Part shown: piece after piece, positions 9,491-18,269 of the stretch
Layout of the letters: each line of letters starts with the position of its first letter
Position numbering within the stretch: the first letter of the stretch is position 1
The notes under the pieces: model-generated
Database searches by the model: none
Seen by the model: only the letters and a program-made list of their open reading frames with translations
Told to the model about the DNA's origin: nothing
Source of the DNA: Tildeniella torsiva UHER 1998/13D
GTDB taxonomy: Bacteria; Cyanobacteriota; Cyanobacteriia; Phormidesmidales; Phormidesmidaceae
Direction: 5' to 3'
Assembly (NCBI GenBank): GCA_019358835.1
Contig: JAHHIH010000021.1
Span: 1 to 64,000 of the forward strand
DNA: 64,000 bases
Translations under genes and position numbers: made by a program

Positions 9491-9564
9491 GGGTGGACAG
9501 CATGGGGGAGTGGGCTAGGGGCGTGGCGTGGGAGCCGGGGGGATGGAGTAAGATTGTGGGGCTT

Positions 9565-10125
9565 ATGGAAGCATTAAACCGCAACAGAACTGGGTATTGG
9601 GCTATGGTGCGTGGGTCTCGCTGGGTTTGGATGGTAGCAGCGGTGGCGGGGGCTTCGGTGGCCCTAGACGGGGGAACATTGGCTCCCCTCGGTGGGGCAC
9701 CGGCCCAGGCGCAGGATGGGGGCACGATTACTCTGCGATCGGATATTCAGGAAGCCAATGCCGCCACGGGCATCATTACCGCTCGGGGCAATGTGCAAAT
9801 TGATTACCCGACTCGCGGCATTCAGGCCACGTCGGCCCAGGCCGATTATTTCAGCAATGAAGATCGCATTGTGCTCAGCGGCAATGTCGTTGTCACCCAG
9901 CAGGGCAACACGCTGCGGGCCGAGGTGGTGACTTACCTGATTGAAGAAGACCGGTTTGTGGCTACCCCTCGCCCCAACGACCAGGTGGAGGCGGTTTACA
10001 ATCTGCCTGCGTCGCAGCCAGCCCCAGGGCCAAGCGGTGCGGGGGGCGATCGCCCCCCCGCCCCCCGCCCTCCAGCGGTGCTAGATGTCAGCCCAGTCGG
10101 GCCGGCTCAACCATCAACCCCCTAA
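9565..10125 (+). CDS. lptA: LptA/OstA-like periplasmic LPS transport protein
   Basis: OstA-family beta-jellyroll protein that would bridge lipopolysaccharide from the inner-membrane Lpt complex to the outer membrane, 186 aa. An N-terminal signal (hydrophobic VWMVAAVAGASVAL) is followed by an AxA-type site (APAQAQ). The mature part has the OstA pattern: TLRSDIQEANAATGIITARGNV, QATSAQADYFSNEDRIVLSGNVVVTQQGNTLRAE. The C-terminus is Pro-rich and probably disordered. I chose ATG at 9565, since codons upstream (from 9493) run into the G-rich tract; ATG at 9604 is an alternative. lptB and lptF lie downstream on the same strand but 3.2 kb away. Confidence 0.8.
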   Translation: MEALNRNRTGYWAMVRGSRWVWMVAAVAGASVALDGGTLAPLGGAPAQAQDGGTITLRSDIQEANAATGIITARGNVQIDYPTRGIQATSAQADYFSNEDRIVLSGNVVVTQQGNTLRAEVVTYLIEEDRFVATPRPNDQVEAVYNLPASQPAPGPSGAGGDRPPAPRPPAVLDVSPVGPAQPSTP

Positions 10126-10791
10126 TTGATCGGTGCGGCACCAGCTTCTCCGTATCGAGGAAAGCCTTTGAGGTATAAATTGTCGCAAATTAGGAATGTC
10201 TGGATCGGTGAGGGGTCTGGCCCACTTGACGCAAATAATCACAATGTTACGCTCGATAGGTTGTTTAGAATGGTTTTTGCCTACGGGCCACTAATTATTA
10301 TGAGGCTAAGTTTTTTGAGCCGCACTTTATCAAGTTCTTACGAACAAAGGCTATTTTGAGAAGTCTTTTCTTGCGATCGCAAGTTATAGCCCCCAGTCTA
10401 GCTAACATTGGGCAAGCACTCGCGGCATCAGGCCAGTGGTGAGGTCTGAAAATCGTTAGAGATTAGGTGTTCCGTAGATTATCAAATGCTGTTGTGTTGT
10501 TAGTTAGGCTGAGTTACTTCCTCCAGAATAAAGCCTTGCCAAGGTCATACATGCGTGAAGAAACGATCATGTTTTAGGCGGTCAAGTCTTTGATATCAGG
10601 CTGCTCAGCTGGTGCCAAAACTTTTTTATTGTCGGTTAGCTGCCGGCATCTCACCATTTTTATAAATTGATGCAGGCCTGGATTCCAGGAATTTGCAGGT
10701 GTCGCTGATGTCTGCTGCGGCTCTTTGCGGTTGCCAATAATTTTTAGGTCTGTGAAGCGTTGCGAATAGTATTTTCGTGATTTAAATCAAC
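10126..10791. other. 666-base AT-richer gap with no supported gene
   Basis: This stretch separates lptA from the dioxygenase gene and is visibly less GC-rich than the flanking genes. A 77-codon open frame starting at 10126 shows no recognisable protein features, and I do not call it. The gap presumably carries the promoter of the downstream dioxygenase/glycosyltransferase pair and may mark the left end of an inserted block. Confidence 0.5.
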
Positions 10792-11754
10792 ATGCTTACC
10801 AATTTTTCCCGCGTTCCATTTCTGACGGCGGAAGCTCCTGCCTTCAAGCTATTGCAGCGAACGACCCAAAAAATGCAGTCTATTCTGCGTCTTTTCTGGG
10901 GTGATCCCAGATTTTTGATCATGAGCTGGCTGGCTCGCTTCATTGCAATCCGGGAGTGGGTGGCCCAGCAGGGCCACTACCTACCCCCAGCGGTGTTCGG
11001 TGCGACGGTCATTCACGCAGTCGAAGGCGCTTGCCCCCTAGAGAGTCCGGGGCAGGTGGCAAAACTGATCCAGGCTAACGGCTATTACGTCGGGTTTTCG
11101 CTGCAACCCAGCATCTTGCAAGAGCTGCTTGCCTTTGCCGAGACGACACCCTGCTACGCCAACCGCAACCCAGCCCAGCCCTTTTACATCAGCCACCGAG
11201 ACCAATTTGAGCAAGAGCTGGGCCAACCGCTGCTGGCGGCGGGCTATCTAGACGCCCATGAGGACTGTGAGGCCTATCAGAAGATCAGGCACGATCCTTA
11301 TCTTTTGGCGGTAGCCAGCCAGTACCTCAATCACCCTGCGATTTACCTCCGAGGGGAATTGTCTTGGGGGTTTCCGGCTCCCAACACCCTGACCGACAAA
11401 ATCAAAACGGCGCGGGTCTACCACTGCGATATCAACGACTTTAAGACAATCAAGTTTTTCTTTTACCTCACCGATGTGGGTGAAGGTGAAGGGCCCCACG
11501 TCTATATGCAGGGCACCCACCGCACGCGCAGGTTTGGCCACCAGCGCATCGGTCAGGGCTGTGCCGCGATCGCCGATGAAGACCTGGTGCAAATCTACGG
11601 TCGCGATCGCGTTCAGGTGGTCACGGGTGCTGCCGGTTTGGGCTTTGTTGGAGACCCGTACTGTCTTCACAAAGGCACCGTACCCGTTGACAATTCTCGC
11701 CTGCTGCTACAGCTGGAGTTTGGCATTACCCCCTACCGCATTTGGTACTTTTAG
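10792..11754 (+). CDS. Phytanoyl-CoA dioxygenase (PhyH) family protein
   Basis: Probable non-haem Fe(II)/2-oxoglutarate dioxygenase, 320 aa, cytosolic. The iron triad is visible: HxD as H211-C-D213 in YHCDINDFK, and distal H293 in GDPYCLHKGTVP. R303 in NSRLLLQLEFG probably binds 2-oxoglutarate. The N-terminal 60 residues are not clearly part of the fold, and Met44 (position 10921) is an alternative start. It lies 137 bases before a glycosyltransferase gene, both placed between lptA and lptB, so its substrate may be a surface glycan or lipid precursor. That is inference; PhyH proteins hydroxylate many different molecules. Confidence 0.75.
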   Translation: MLTNFSRVPFLTAEAPAFKLLQRTTQKMQSILRLFWGDPRFLIMSWLARFIAIREWVAQQGHYLPPAVFGATVIHAVEGACPLESPGQVAKLIQANGYYVGFSLQPSILQELLAFAETTPCYANRNPAQPFYISHRDQFEQELGQPLLAAGYLDAHEDCEAYQKIRHDPYLLAVASQYLNHPAIYLRGELSWGFPAPNTLTDKIKTARVYHCDINDFKTIKFFFYLTDVGEGEGPHVYMQGTHRTRRFGHQRIGQGCAAIADEDLVQIYGRDRVQVVTGAAGLGFVGDPYCLHKGTVPVDNSRLLLQLEFGITPYRIWYF

Positions 11755-11891
11755 CGCTGGCATGGGTAAATCTAGGGCTTATATTGGTAAAAATCTGGCC
11801 CATCGTACGTTCAACTTTTAATGGGAGGTGGGATTTATTAGCAGTATTTTTATCTGCAAACGTAAAGATTATTAACTAGGAACATATAGAG

Positions 11892-13217
11892 ATGTCGATC
11901 GCTCAACTTGATGCTACTGACCAGGTGCCTAGCACAATAGCCTACCTAGTCAACCAGTACCCTAAGGTTAGCCACAGTTTTATTCGCCGTGAGATTGCCG
12001 CCCTAGAGGCCCATGGCGTAACCGTAGCCCGGTTCTCAATTCGCTCCTGCGCCGATGAGCTGGTAGATGCCGACGACATCGAAGAGTTAGCCAAAACTCA
12101 GGTTGTCTTAGACCAGCGCTGGTTCACTCTCCTAGCGGGGGTTGGGCGCGTCGTGGTGCAGCGACCGCTGGCCTTTTTGATGGCCCTTGGCTTAGCGCTT
12201 AAGCTGGGTTCAAAAGAAGAATCCGGCGCGCTTTACCACCTGGCCTACCTGGCCGAAGCCTGCGTACTGCTGGGCTGGTTTGAGGCGGCCGATGTCGGCC
12301 ATGTACACGCTCACTTTGGCACCAACTCTACAACGGTGGCAATGCTCTGTCGGACTCTGGGTGGACCACCCTACAGCTTTACCACCCACGGCCCAGAGGA
12401 GTTTGATAAGGTACGCGCCATCTCTTTGAGTGAAAAAATCAGGCGCGCCGAGTTTGTGGTGGCCATTAGCTCCTTTGGCAAGAGTCAGCTGTATCGCTGG
12501 TCGGCCCTAGAGGACTGGCCCAAAATTCACGTGGTGCACTGTGGGCTAAACCAGGCCTATTTGTCTCAGGAATTCGTGCCGATTCCGGAGTCGCCCCACT
12601 TTGTCTGCGTGGGGCGACTCAGCGCGCAAAAGGGGCATTTGCTGCTGCTAGAGGCCGTAAGGCAGCTCGTGGCGGAGGGCTACCGGTTTACGGTGGCGCT
12701 GGTGGGCGATGGTGAGATGCGATCGCAAATTGAGCAGCTCGTGGTCGCCTACGATCTCCAGTCCTGCGTTTCGATCACCGGCTGGGCCTCTAACGACACG
12801 GTCAAGGCTGAGCTGCTGCGGGCTCAGGCGCTGGTGCTGCCCAGCTTTGCCGAGGGCCTGCCGGTGGTGATCATGGAGGCGCTAGCCCTGGGCAGACCGG
12901 TGATCACCACCACCATCGCCGGCATCCCTGAGCTGGTGGAGACAGGCGTTAACGGCTGGCTGGTGGTGCCCGGTTCGGTAGAGTCGCTGCTTGAAGCCAT
13001 GCGTTCGGCCCTGACTATGGCGGTGCCCTCCCTTGAGGCCATGGGCAAGGCGGGGCTTAAAAAAGTGGCCCAGCAGCACAATGTTGACCATGAGGCCTCT
13101 AATCTAGCCCAACTATTTGCCACCAGCAGCGGTTCTCAGCGCCTCAACAGCCTAGGCGGTGAGTCTCGGCCCACCGCCGTTATGGCGGGGCAACCGGTCT
13201 CAGTTAAGTCGATTTAG
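11892..13217 (+). CDS. Family 4 glycosyltransferase
   Basis: Retaining GT-B glycosyltransferase, 441 aa, of the type acting in exopolysaccharide or LPS assembly. The N-terminal Rossmann half has YLVNQYPKVSHSFIRREI and VHAHFGTNSTTVA. The C-terminal half has VCVGRLSAQKGHLLLLEA and the nucleotide-sugar EX7E motif E321-GLPVVIM-E329. The start ATG at 11892 is preceded by TAGGA. Its location inside the lpt cluster suggests a role in building the glycan exported by Lpt or a related polysaccharide. Donor and acceptor are unknown. Confidence 0.87.
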   Translation: MSIAQLDATDQVPSTIAYLVNQYPKVSHSFIRREIAALEAHGVTVARFSIRSCADELVDADDIEELAKTQVVLDQRWFTLLAGVGRVVVQRPLAFLMALGLALKLGSKEESGALYHLAYLAEACVLLGWFEAADVGHVHAHFGTNSTTVAMLCRTLGGPPYSFTTHGPEEFDKVRAISLSEKIRRAEFVVAISSFGKSQLYRWSALEDWPKIHVVHCGLNQAYLSQEFVPIPESPHFVCVGRLSAQKGHLLLLEAVRQLVAEGYRFTVALVGDGEMRSQIEQLVVAYDLQSCVSITGWASNDTVKAELLRAQALVLPSFAEGLPVVIMEALALGRPVITTTIAGIPELVETGVNGWLVVPGSVESLLEAMRSALTMAVPSLEAMGKAGLKKVAQQHNVDHEASNLAQLFATSSGSQRLNSLGGESRPTAVMAGQPVSVKSI

Positions 13218-13311
13218 GTGGCCCGGCTCGGCAGAGCCGCCCTCTAGACTGGGTAGGAGCTTTGATACAATTTGCTAAGCTCAGTAGCACTACCTTGGCC
13301 CAGGCGCGCCC

Positions 13312-14040
13312 TTGAAAATCGTACTTGACAACGTTCAAAAGACCTACGGCAAGCGCCAGGTGGTAAACCGGGTCAGCTTATCAGTGGCCCAGGGCGAAAT
13401 TGTTGGCCTGCTGGGGCCCAACGGCGCGGGCAAAACCACGACCTTTTATATGGCGACGGGCCTAGAGCGCCCCGACGCGGGCAAGGTTTGCCTCGACCAG
13501 ATCGACATTACCGACTTGCCCATGCACCAGCGGGCGCGGCTGGGCATGGGCTATCTAGCCCAGGAGCCGAGCATTTTCCGCAATCTGTCGGTGGCCGACA
13601 ACCTATTGCTGGTGATGCAGCAGACGCGGGTGCCCCCAGATGAGTACGGCGATCGCCTCCAAGACCTGCTGAAAGAATTTCGCCTGGAGAAAGTGGCGAA
13701 CACCCTGGGCATTCAGGTATCGGGGGGAGAACGGCGGCGCACCGAACTGGCCCGCTCTTTGGCCTCTGGCCCCGAAGGCCCCAGCTTTTTGTTTTTGGAT
13801 GAACCCTTCGCCGGGGTTGACCCCATCGCCGTCAACGAAATTCAGGAGATTGTGGCTAAACTGCGCGATCGCGACATGGGCATCCTGATCACCGACCACA
13901 ACGTGCGCGAAACTCTGCGGATTATCGATCGCGCCTACATCATGAGCGACGGGCAAATTCTCGCCTCGGGCAATGCTGACGATCTTTCCAGTAATCCCCT
14001 GGTGCGCGAGCACTACCTAGGCAAAGATTTCGCAATTTAG
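13312..14040 (+). CDS. lptB: LPS export ABC transporter ATPase LptB
   Basis: Cytoplasmic ATPase that powers extraction of LPS from the inner membrane, 242 aa (usual length). Motifs: Walker A GPNGAGKTT at 35-43, Q-loop AQEPSIFRNLSVADNL, signature SGGERRRTELAR, Walker B FLFLDEPFAGVDP, and H-loop ITDHNV. The start appears to be TTG at 13312: MKIVLDNVQKTYGKRQVVNRV matches the normal LptB N-terminus, and an in-frame TAG at 13285 precludes a nearby upstream ATG. The TTG may keep expression low. lptF follows after 110 bases. Confidence 0.95.
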   Translation: MKIVLDNVQKTYGKRQVVNRVSLSVAQGEIVGLLGPNGAGKTTTFYMATGLERPDAGKVCLDQIDITDLPMHQRARLGMGYLAQEPSIFRNLSVADNLLLVMQQTRVPPDEYGDRLQDLLKEFRLEKVANTLGIQVSGGERRRTELARSLASGPEGPSFLFLDEPFAGVDPIAVNEIQEIVAKLRDRDMGILITDHNVRETLRIIDRAYIMSDGQILASGNADDLSSNPLVREHYLGKDFAI

Positions 14041-14150
14041 CTGCTTCACCCTCCGACTGCTCAGTTTTAGAACCTCAACCGGCAGTGGGGACTACGCATC
14101 CTGAGCCCCCATTGCCCATAATGTAGAGTCAGGCCTCTTACCGTTACCCT

Positions 14151-15314
14151 ATGGCTTCAGCCTCCCCTGCCCCCTTTAAGCGCCTCAGCTCCCCGCTGCT
14201 GACGGTGATGGATCGCTACATCGCCAAAGAGCTGACCATGCCCTTTTTGTTTGGGGTAGGGGCGTTCTCCTCCATCGGTATATCGATCGGGGCGCTGTTT
14301 GAGCTAATTCGCCGCATCACTGAGTCGGGGCTGGCGGTTACCCTGGCGGCGCAGATCTTTCTGCTCAAACTGCCCGAGTTCATTGTGCTGGCCTTCCCCA
14401 TGTCAACGCTGCTGGCCACCATGATGACCTACAGCCGCTTCTCCAGCGACAGCGAGCTGATTGCCCTGCGTGGGGTGGGGGTGAGCATTCGCCGCATCAT
14501 TACCCCCGCCGTGGTGCTCAGCTTGATGGTGACGGGGCTGACTTTTGTGTTTAACGAGCTGATTACACCCGCCGCCAACTACCGAGCCGCCATCACTCTA
14601 GAACAGGCGCTGAAGTCAGAGCGGCCCCCGTTTCAAGAGCGCAACATCTTTTACCAGGAATTTCAGCCCGCCAGCGACGACCCTGCCGCCCAGGAGCTAA
14701 AGCGCCAGTTCTACGCCCGCCGCTTCGACGGCACCACCATGCACGGGCTGACCATCCTCGATTTTTCCCAGAAGGGGCTCAACCAGGTGGTCAGCGCCGA
14801 GTCGGCCAACTGGGATGTGGAGAGCAACGCCTGGACCTTCTACAACGGCACCATCTACGTGGTGGCCCCCGACGGCTCCTTCCGCAACATCATCACCTTT
14901 GAAACCCAGGAATTGCAGCTGCCCCGCACGCCTTTAGACCTAGCGGGCCGCACCAAAAACGACACCGAGATGAATATTGCCGAGGCCACCGAGCAGCTAG
15001 AGCTGGTGCGCCAGAGCGGCGACGAGAAGATGATCCGCCGCTGGCAAATTCGCATTATGCAGAAGTATGCGCTGCCCTTTGTGTGCGTGGTGTTTGGCTT
15101 AGTGGGGGCCTCGATTGGGGTGCTGCCCCAGCGCACCAGCCGCGCCACCAGCTTTGGCATAAGCATTGTGATTATTTTTGGCTATTACCTGCTGTCGTTT
15201 ATTACCAATGCCATGGGCGAGGTGGGGGTGCTGTCGCCGTTTATGTCGGCCTGGCTACCGACGCTGCTGGGGCTGGCGATCGGTCTGTATCTGCTGTTTA
15301 GGGCGTCTAAATAA
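14151..15314 (+). CDS. LptF/LptG family LPS export permease
   Basis: Inner-membrane permease of the Lpt exporter, 387 aa. TM segments are visible at about 24-47, 60-90 and 100-125, then a periplasmic beta-jellyroll region (about 130-290), and three more TM segments in the C-terminal 100 residues. Typical elements are MDRYIAKELTMPFLFGVGAF at the N-terminus and GVLPQRTSRATSFGISIVII near the C-terminus. As in other cyanobacteria there is one LptF/G gene, suggesting a homodimer with LptB2. It lies 110 bases downstream of lptB. Confidence 0.92.
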   Translation: MASASPAPFKRLSSPLLTVMDRYIAKELTMPFLFGVGAFSSIGISIGALFELIRRITESGLAVTLAAQIFLLKLPEFIVLAFPMSTLLATMMTYSRFSSDSELIALRGVGVSIRRIITPAVVLSLMVTGLTFVFNELITPAANYRAAITLEQALKSERPPFQERNIFYQEFQPASDDPAAQELKRQFYARRFDGTTMHGLTILDFSQKGLNQVVSAESANWDVESNAWTFYNGTIYVVAPDGSFRNIITFETQELQLPRTPLDLAGRTKNDTEMNIAEATEQLELVRQSGDEKMIRRWQIRIMQKYALPFVCVVFGLVGASIGVLPQRTSRATSFGISIVIIFGYYLLSFITNAMGEVGVLSPFMSAWLPTLLGLAIGLYLLFRASK

Positions 15315-15380
15315 TTGTCGTTCGGGGGTGGGAAGAATTTAGGGGCTGGAGAATTGGTTGCAGGTTGGAAGGTTGCAAGT

Positions 15381-15408
15381 TAGAACGTTCAAACGTTTGA
15401 ACGTTCTA
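15381..15408. repeat. 28-bp perfect palindrome
   Basis: Positions 15381-15394 (TAGAACGTTCAAAC) are followed directly by their reverse complement, with no loop. The site lies between the convergent lptF and HEAT-repeat genes. It has no U-run and no spacer, so it is a poor terminator; a protein-binding site or a dispersed repeat is more likely. The inner 14-mer ACGTTCAAACGTTT (15385-15398) recurs at 59168-59181. Confidence 0.85.
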
Positions 15409-15468
15409 GCCTGTTAACGCTTTAACCACAACAACAAGGTTACGTATCTCCCCAGTCCCGAAGCTCCG

Positions 15469-16224
15469 TCAAAAGAAAAACCCATCCTGCTCGATTTCTT
15501 CGATGGTTTGTAGACCGCGGGTGTCGCCGACCTTGAGTAGGGCGGTGCGGGCGTCTTCGCGCACGCCCAGATCATCTTCTTCGGCGAAGCTTTCGATCAG
15601 GGCGTCGATCGCCGTGTGGTAAACCACATTGCTGGGCAGCTCGCGGCAGAGCTGGCCCACGGCCCAGGCGCAGTTGCTACGCACCGCTGGTACCGGGTCG
15701 CGGCGCAGCCCCTCAATCAGCGGGGGAATGGCGGTGATCACCGTCTCGTAGCCTACCTGGGCCATCTGGGCCAGGGCGCTGGCGGCCCACAGCCGCACGG
15801 CAGAAATATCGGTGCGCAGGGCTTCGATCAGGGGCAGTAGCGATCGCGCATCGTGGGTGTTACCTAAGGCCCACACCAGGCCCTTGCGTACATAGCCGTT
15901 CCAGTCGGTGGCCAGCTGGGCAATCAGCGGCTCTACCGCCGAGCGATCGGGGTTGCGGCCCAGGGCGTAGGCGGCACTGACCCGCACCAAGGGGCAGAGA
16001 TCGGTCAGTAGCGCCGTCAGGGGGGCTACTGACCGCCCGTCTTCTACTTCACAAAAGGCCCGCGCCGCCAGCATGCGCTGCTGCGGGTCGGCGGCGGTTA
16101 GCAGGGGCAGCATCGCCTCGGGGTCGAACTGGGGAGCTTGTTCCTCGTCTACGGGGCCTAGGGCATCGAGGGGATCGGCAAATTCCAGGTCGGGGTTTAG
16201 GGTGGAGAGATCGTCGTCATACAT
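15469..16224 (-). CDS. HEAT-repeat protein (PBS-lyase-like repeats)
   Basis: Helical-repeat protein, 251 aa. After an acidic N-terminal tail (about 1-40) there are at least five HEAT/PBS-lyase-type repeats, such as VRVSAAYALGRNPDRSAVEPLI, VRKGLVWALGNTHDARSLLPLI and VRSNCAWAVGQL. Related repeats occur in phycobilin lyases (CpcE/NblB types), but this neighbourhood holds no phycobiliprotein genes, so a lyase role is not supported. A scaffold or protein-protein interaction role is the safest reading. Confidence 0.85.
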   Translation of the reverse strand: MYDDDLSTLNPDLEFADPLDALGPVDEEQAPQFDPEAMLPLLTAADPQQRMLAARAFCEVEDGRSVAPLTALLTDLCPLVRVSAAYALGRNPDRSAVEPLIAQLATDWNGYVRKGLVWALGNTHDARSLLPLIEALRTDISAVRLWAASALAQMAQVGYETVITAIPPLIEGLRRDPVPAVRSNCAWAVGQLCRELPSNVVYHTAIDALIESFAEEDDLGVREDARTALLKVGDTRGLQTIEEIEQDGFFF

Positions 16225-16486
16225 AGGGCTACTTTATCCGGTTACGCAGCACTTTTAGCGCTGGCAAGGGCACCCTGCAAACTTTCGTTAAGCAGGGCAA
16301 AGGGCCATTGCCTAAGGGCTGGGCAGCGGCGGGAGGGATAGCGATCGCCGCTAATCCCACCGGTTAGCTCTGCTTGGCTAAATTTTTCTGGCTGCTACGT
16401 AAACAACTGTATCGAGCAGGTCGCAGGGCGGGGCTCTTGCCCTAGACAGATGCAATAACCCACCCCAGAGCAGTTTTGTCAGATTT

Positions 16487-16670
16487 GATTTCCGAAGAAT
16501 ATTGGTAGATACCGGTGGCCCAAACCGGGCAGCCGCTACGATGAAGCCATCCGCCGGGGCTGTTTAAAGGAGCATTGGCAACGCTTCATCCCACCTGGCA
16601 GAGTGCGCTCTGTCAGGTTATCAATGCCGGTTTAGACCCAAGGAAGCCCCCGCCAACGTAATTAGGAATC
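16487..16670 (+). ncRNA. Structured RNA: 6S-like RNA or riboswitch-like leader
   Basis: Nested complementary segments fold a 184-nt block: 16487-16493 GATTTCC with 16665-16670 GGAATC, TTGG 502-505 with CCAA 653-656, GGGGCT 556-561 with AGCCCC 645-650, GCATTG 572-577 with CAATGC 622-627, and an 11-bp apical hairpin (593-603 with 608-618, one G-U pair, loop TGCG). A side hairpin (CCGGT/ACCGG, 512-527) and an alternative pairing GATGAAGC (540-547) with GCTTCATC (582-589) also exist. A long rod with internal bubbles of about 185 nt resembles cyanobacterial 6S RNA. The 3' strand also contains TAGGAA, the likely ribosome-binding site for the gene at 16679, so it could instead be a regulatory leader. 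Pairings were read by eye; no covariance was tested. Confidence 0.4.
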
Positions 16671-16678
16671 CCACCGCT

Positions 16679-17092
16679 ATGGCATCCCAAGACCAAGTTA
16701 GAGATTTTTTAGCCCACTGGTTTCAGCTGGGCAAGCCAGTCGTGCTGGCCGAAGGTCGAGGCGAATGTCTGCCCGACCCGATTTTTCAAAACGGCCGCTA
16801 CAGCCAGGCCTTTGAAGACTGCTGGCACCGCATTATGGTAACCAGCGGCCAAGACTGCTACCTCAAGGGCACTAGCCAGAGCATTGCCACCATGCTGTCG
16901 CCCGCCTGGGATGTAACTCCCTGCGCCCGCTGTGAAATGCCCATCGTTATTCCCACCGCTGGCACAATGACCGAGCTTTGCCCCTGTAATGATCTGACCA
17001 CCTGGCCCAACACAGAGGCTCCCATGCCCCGCACCGCCGTAGACAACCAGCAGCATCTTACGGATTTGCGGCAGCGATTGAGGGCGGTATAG
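16679..17092 (+). CDS. Small Cys-rich conserved hypothetical protein
   Basis: A 137-aa soluble protein I do not recognise by function. Its C-terminal half carries a Cys cluster, CARC (about 83-86) and CPC (about 101-103), spaced like a zinc ribbon or iron-binding site. It has no signal peptide and no TM segment. TAGGAA lies about 12 bases before the ATG, within the 3' strand of the structured RNA at 16487-16670. It converges on rnz. Codon use matches its neighbours, so it is likely a real gene. Confidence 0.7.
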   Translation: MASQDQVRDFLAHWFQLGKPVVLAEGRGECLPDPIFQNGRYSQAFEDCWHRIMVTSGQDCYLKGTSQSIATMLSPAWDVTPCARCEMPIVIPTAGTMTELCPCNDLTTWPNTEAPMPRTAVDNQQHLTDLRQRLRAV

Positions 17093-17121
17093 GGCAAACC
17101 TGCATCAGAGCCGCCGCAGAA

Positions 17122-18084
17122 CTACACCGGGGAAGCGGCCAGCACCTTCTCGTCGTGGCGCGGAATGTCGTAGATCATGAAGTCGTGGGCCATAGCGGTA
17201 TTGGGAAAAATGGCCCGCGCTTCGGCTAGTAGATCGCTCAGCTGAATGTCGTTGCCAGGGGCATAGCGAGGGCTAAAGTGGGTCATGATCAGCTGCTTGG
17301 CCTGGGCGCTAAGGGCGACCTGGGCCGCCATGGTGGAGGTCGAGTGCAGCCGCTGGTAGGCCAGGTCGGCATCGCGGTGGGAAAAGGTTGCCTCGTGGAT
17401 TAGCACGTCGGCTTGGGAGGCGAGGCTAACGGCGCGATCGCAGTAGATCGTATCGGTACAGTACACCAGCTTGCGCCCCACCAAATCTGGCCCGCAGAGG
17501 TCAGCCCCGTTGATGGTGCGACCGTCATCGAGCTTGACCCGCTGCCCCTGCTTCAGCTGACCGTAGATTGGCCCCGAGGGAATGCCCAGGGCTTGAGCGC
17601 GTTTAACATCGAAATGGCCGGGGCGATCGCGCTCCTCTATCCGATAGCCGTAAGCGGGCACCCGGTGCTCTAGCAGGTCGCAGAACACGCGAAACTCGTC
17701 ATCCTCAAACACTAGCCCCGGTTCCACCGCGTGGATTTTGATCGGCAGGGAAAAGTGGGTTTGGGAATAGCGGCGGCTGGCTTGTAGGTAGTCGTTGAGG
17801 GGTTTCGGGCCATAGATATCGATGCGCTGCTGCCGATTGCCCGCCAGGCCGCAGCTAGCCAGCAGCCCCATCAGACCAAAAATGTGGTCGCCGTGCATAT
17901 GGGTAATAAAAATGCGGCGAATCTGGCTTGACTTAAACTCGCTGCGCAAAAACTGGTGCTGGGTGCCCTCACCGCAGTCAAATAGCCACACCTCGGCCCG
18001 CTGGGGCAGCCGTAGGGCCACACTTGAGACGTTGCGAGCGCGGGTCGGCACGCCAGAACTGGTACCCAAAAATGTAATCTGCAA
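17122..18084 (-). CDS. rnz: Ribonuclease Z (tRNA 3' processing)
   Basis: Metallo-beta-lactamase-fold endonuclease that removes 3' trailers from tRNA precursors. The zinc-binding motif HMHGDH is in [27 protein letters not shown], a C-terminal VLIHEATF and the later MTHFSPRY histidine are also present. I chose TTG at 18082-18084, giving 320 aa that begin [21 protein letters not shown], the usual family N-terminus. An ATG at 18141 would add 19 residues without family character. Confidence 0.93.
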   Translation of the reverse strand: MQITFLGTSSGVPTRARNVSSVALRLPQRAEVWLFDCGEGTQHQFLRSEFKSSQIRRIFITHMHGDHIFGLMGLLASCGLAGNRQQRIDIYGPKPLNDYLQASRRYSQTHFSLPIKIHAVEPGLVFEDDEFRVFCDLLEHRVPAYGYRIEERDRPGHFDVKRAQALGIPSGPIYGQLKQGQRVKLDDGRTINGADLCGPDLVGRKLVYCTDTIYCDRAVSLASQADVLIHEATFSHRDADLAYQRLHSTSTMAAQVALSAQAKQLIMTHFSPRYAPGNDIQLSDLLAEARAIFPNTAMAHDFMIYDIPRHDEKVLAASPV

Positions 18085-18269
18085 AGAAACCGCCTCTGGG
18101 GAACTCAATGGGGCATGGGCAGGAGCCCAAAGCCCACCCACCTATCTTGCCATGACCCCGAGCCAATGGCCGGAGCCACAGTTGAATCGAAGCCCAGGGA
18201 GTATCATCAACACAGCACGGTTTGCCCCTGAGCCGGGCACCAATTTGAGGCAGCAACGAGGAAACATCG

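Noticed and set aside
10126-10359. 77-codon frame directly after lptA
   Set aside because: No protein-like pattern, no ribosome-binding site, AT-rich spacer.
15469-16224. Phycobilin lyase subunit (CpcE-like)
   Set aside because: Only generic HEAT/PBS repeats are seen and no phycobiliprotein or partner lyase gene is nearby.
16540-16660. tmRNA or SRP RNA, because of GGGGCTGTTTAAAGG and GGAAGCC
   Set aside because: No tRNA-like ends or tag-peptide frame for tmRNA, and no SRP GGAAGGAAGCAG-type tetraloop region.
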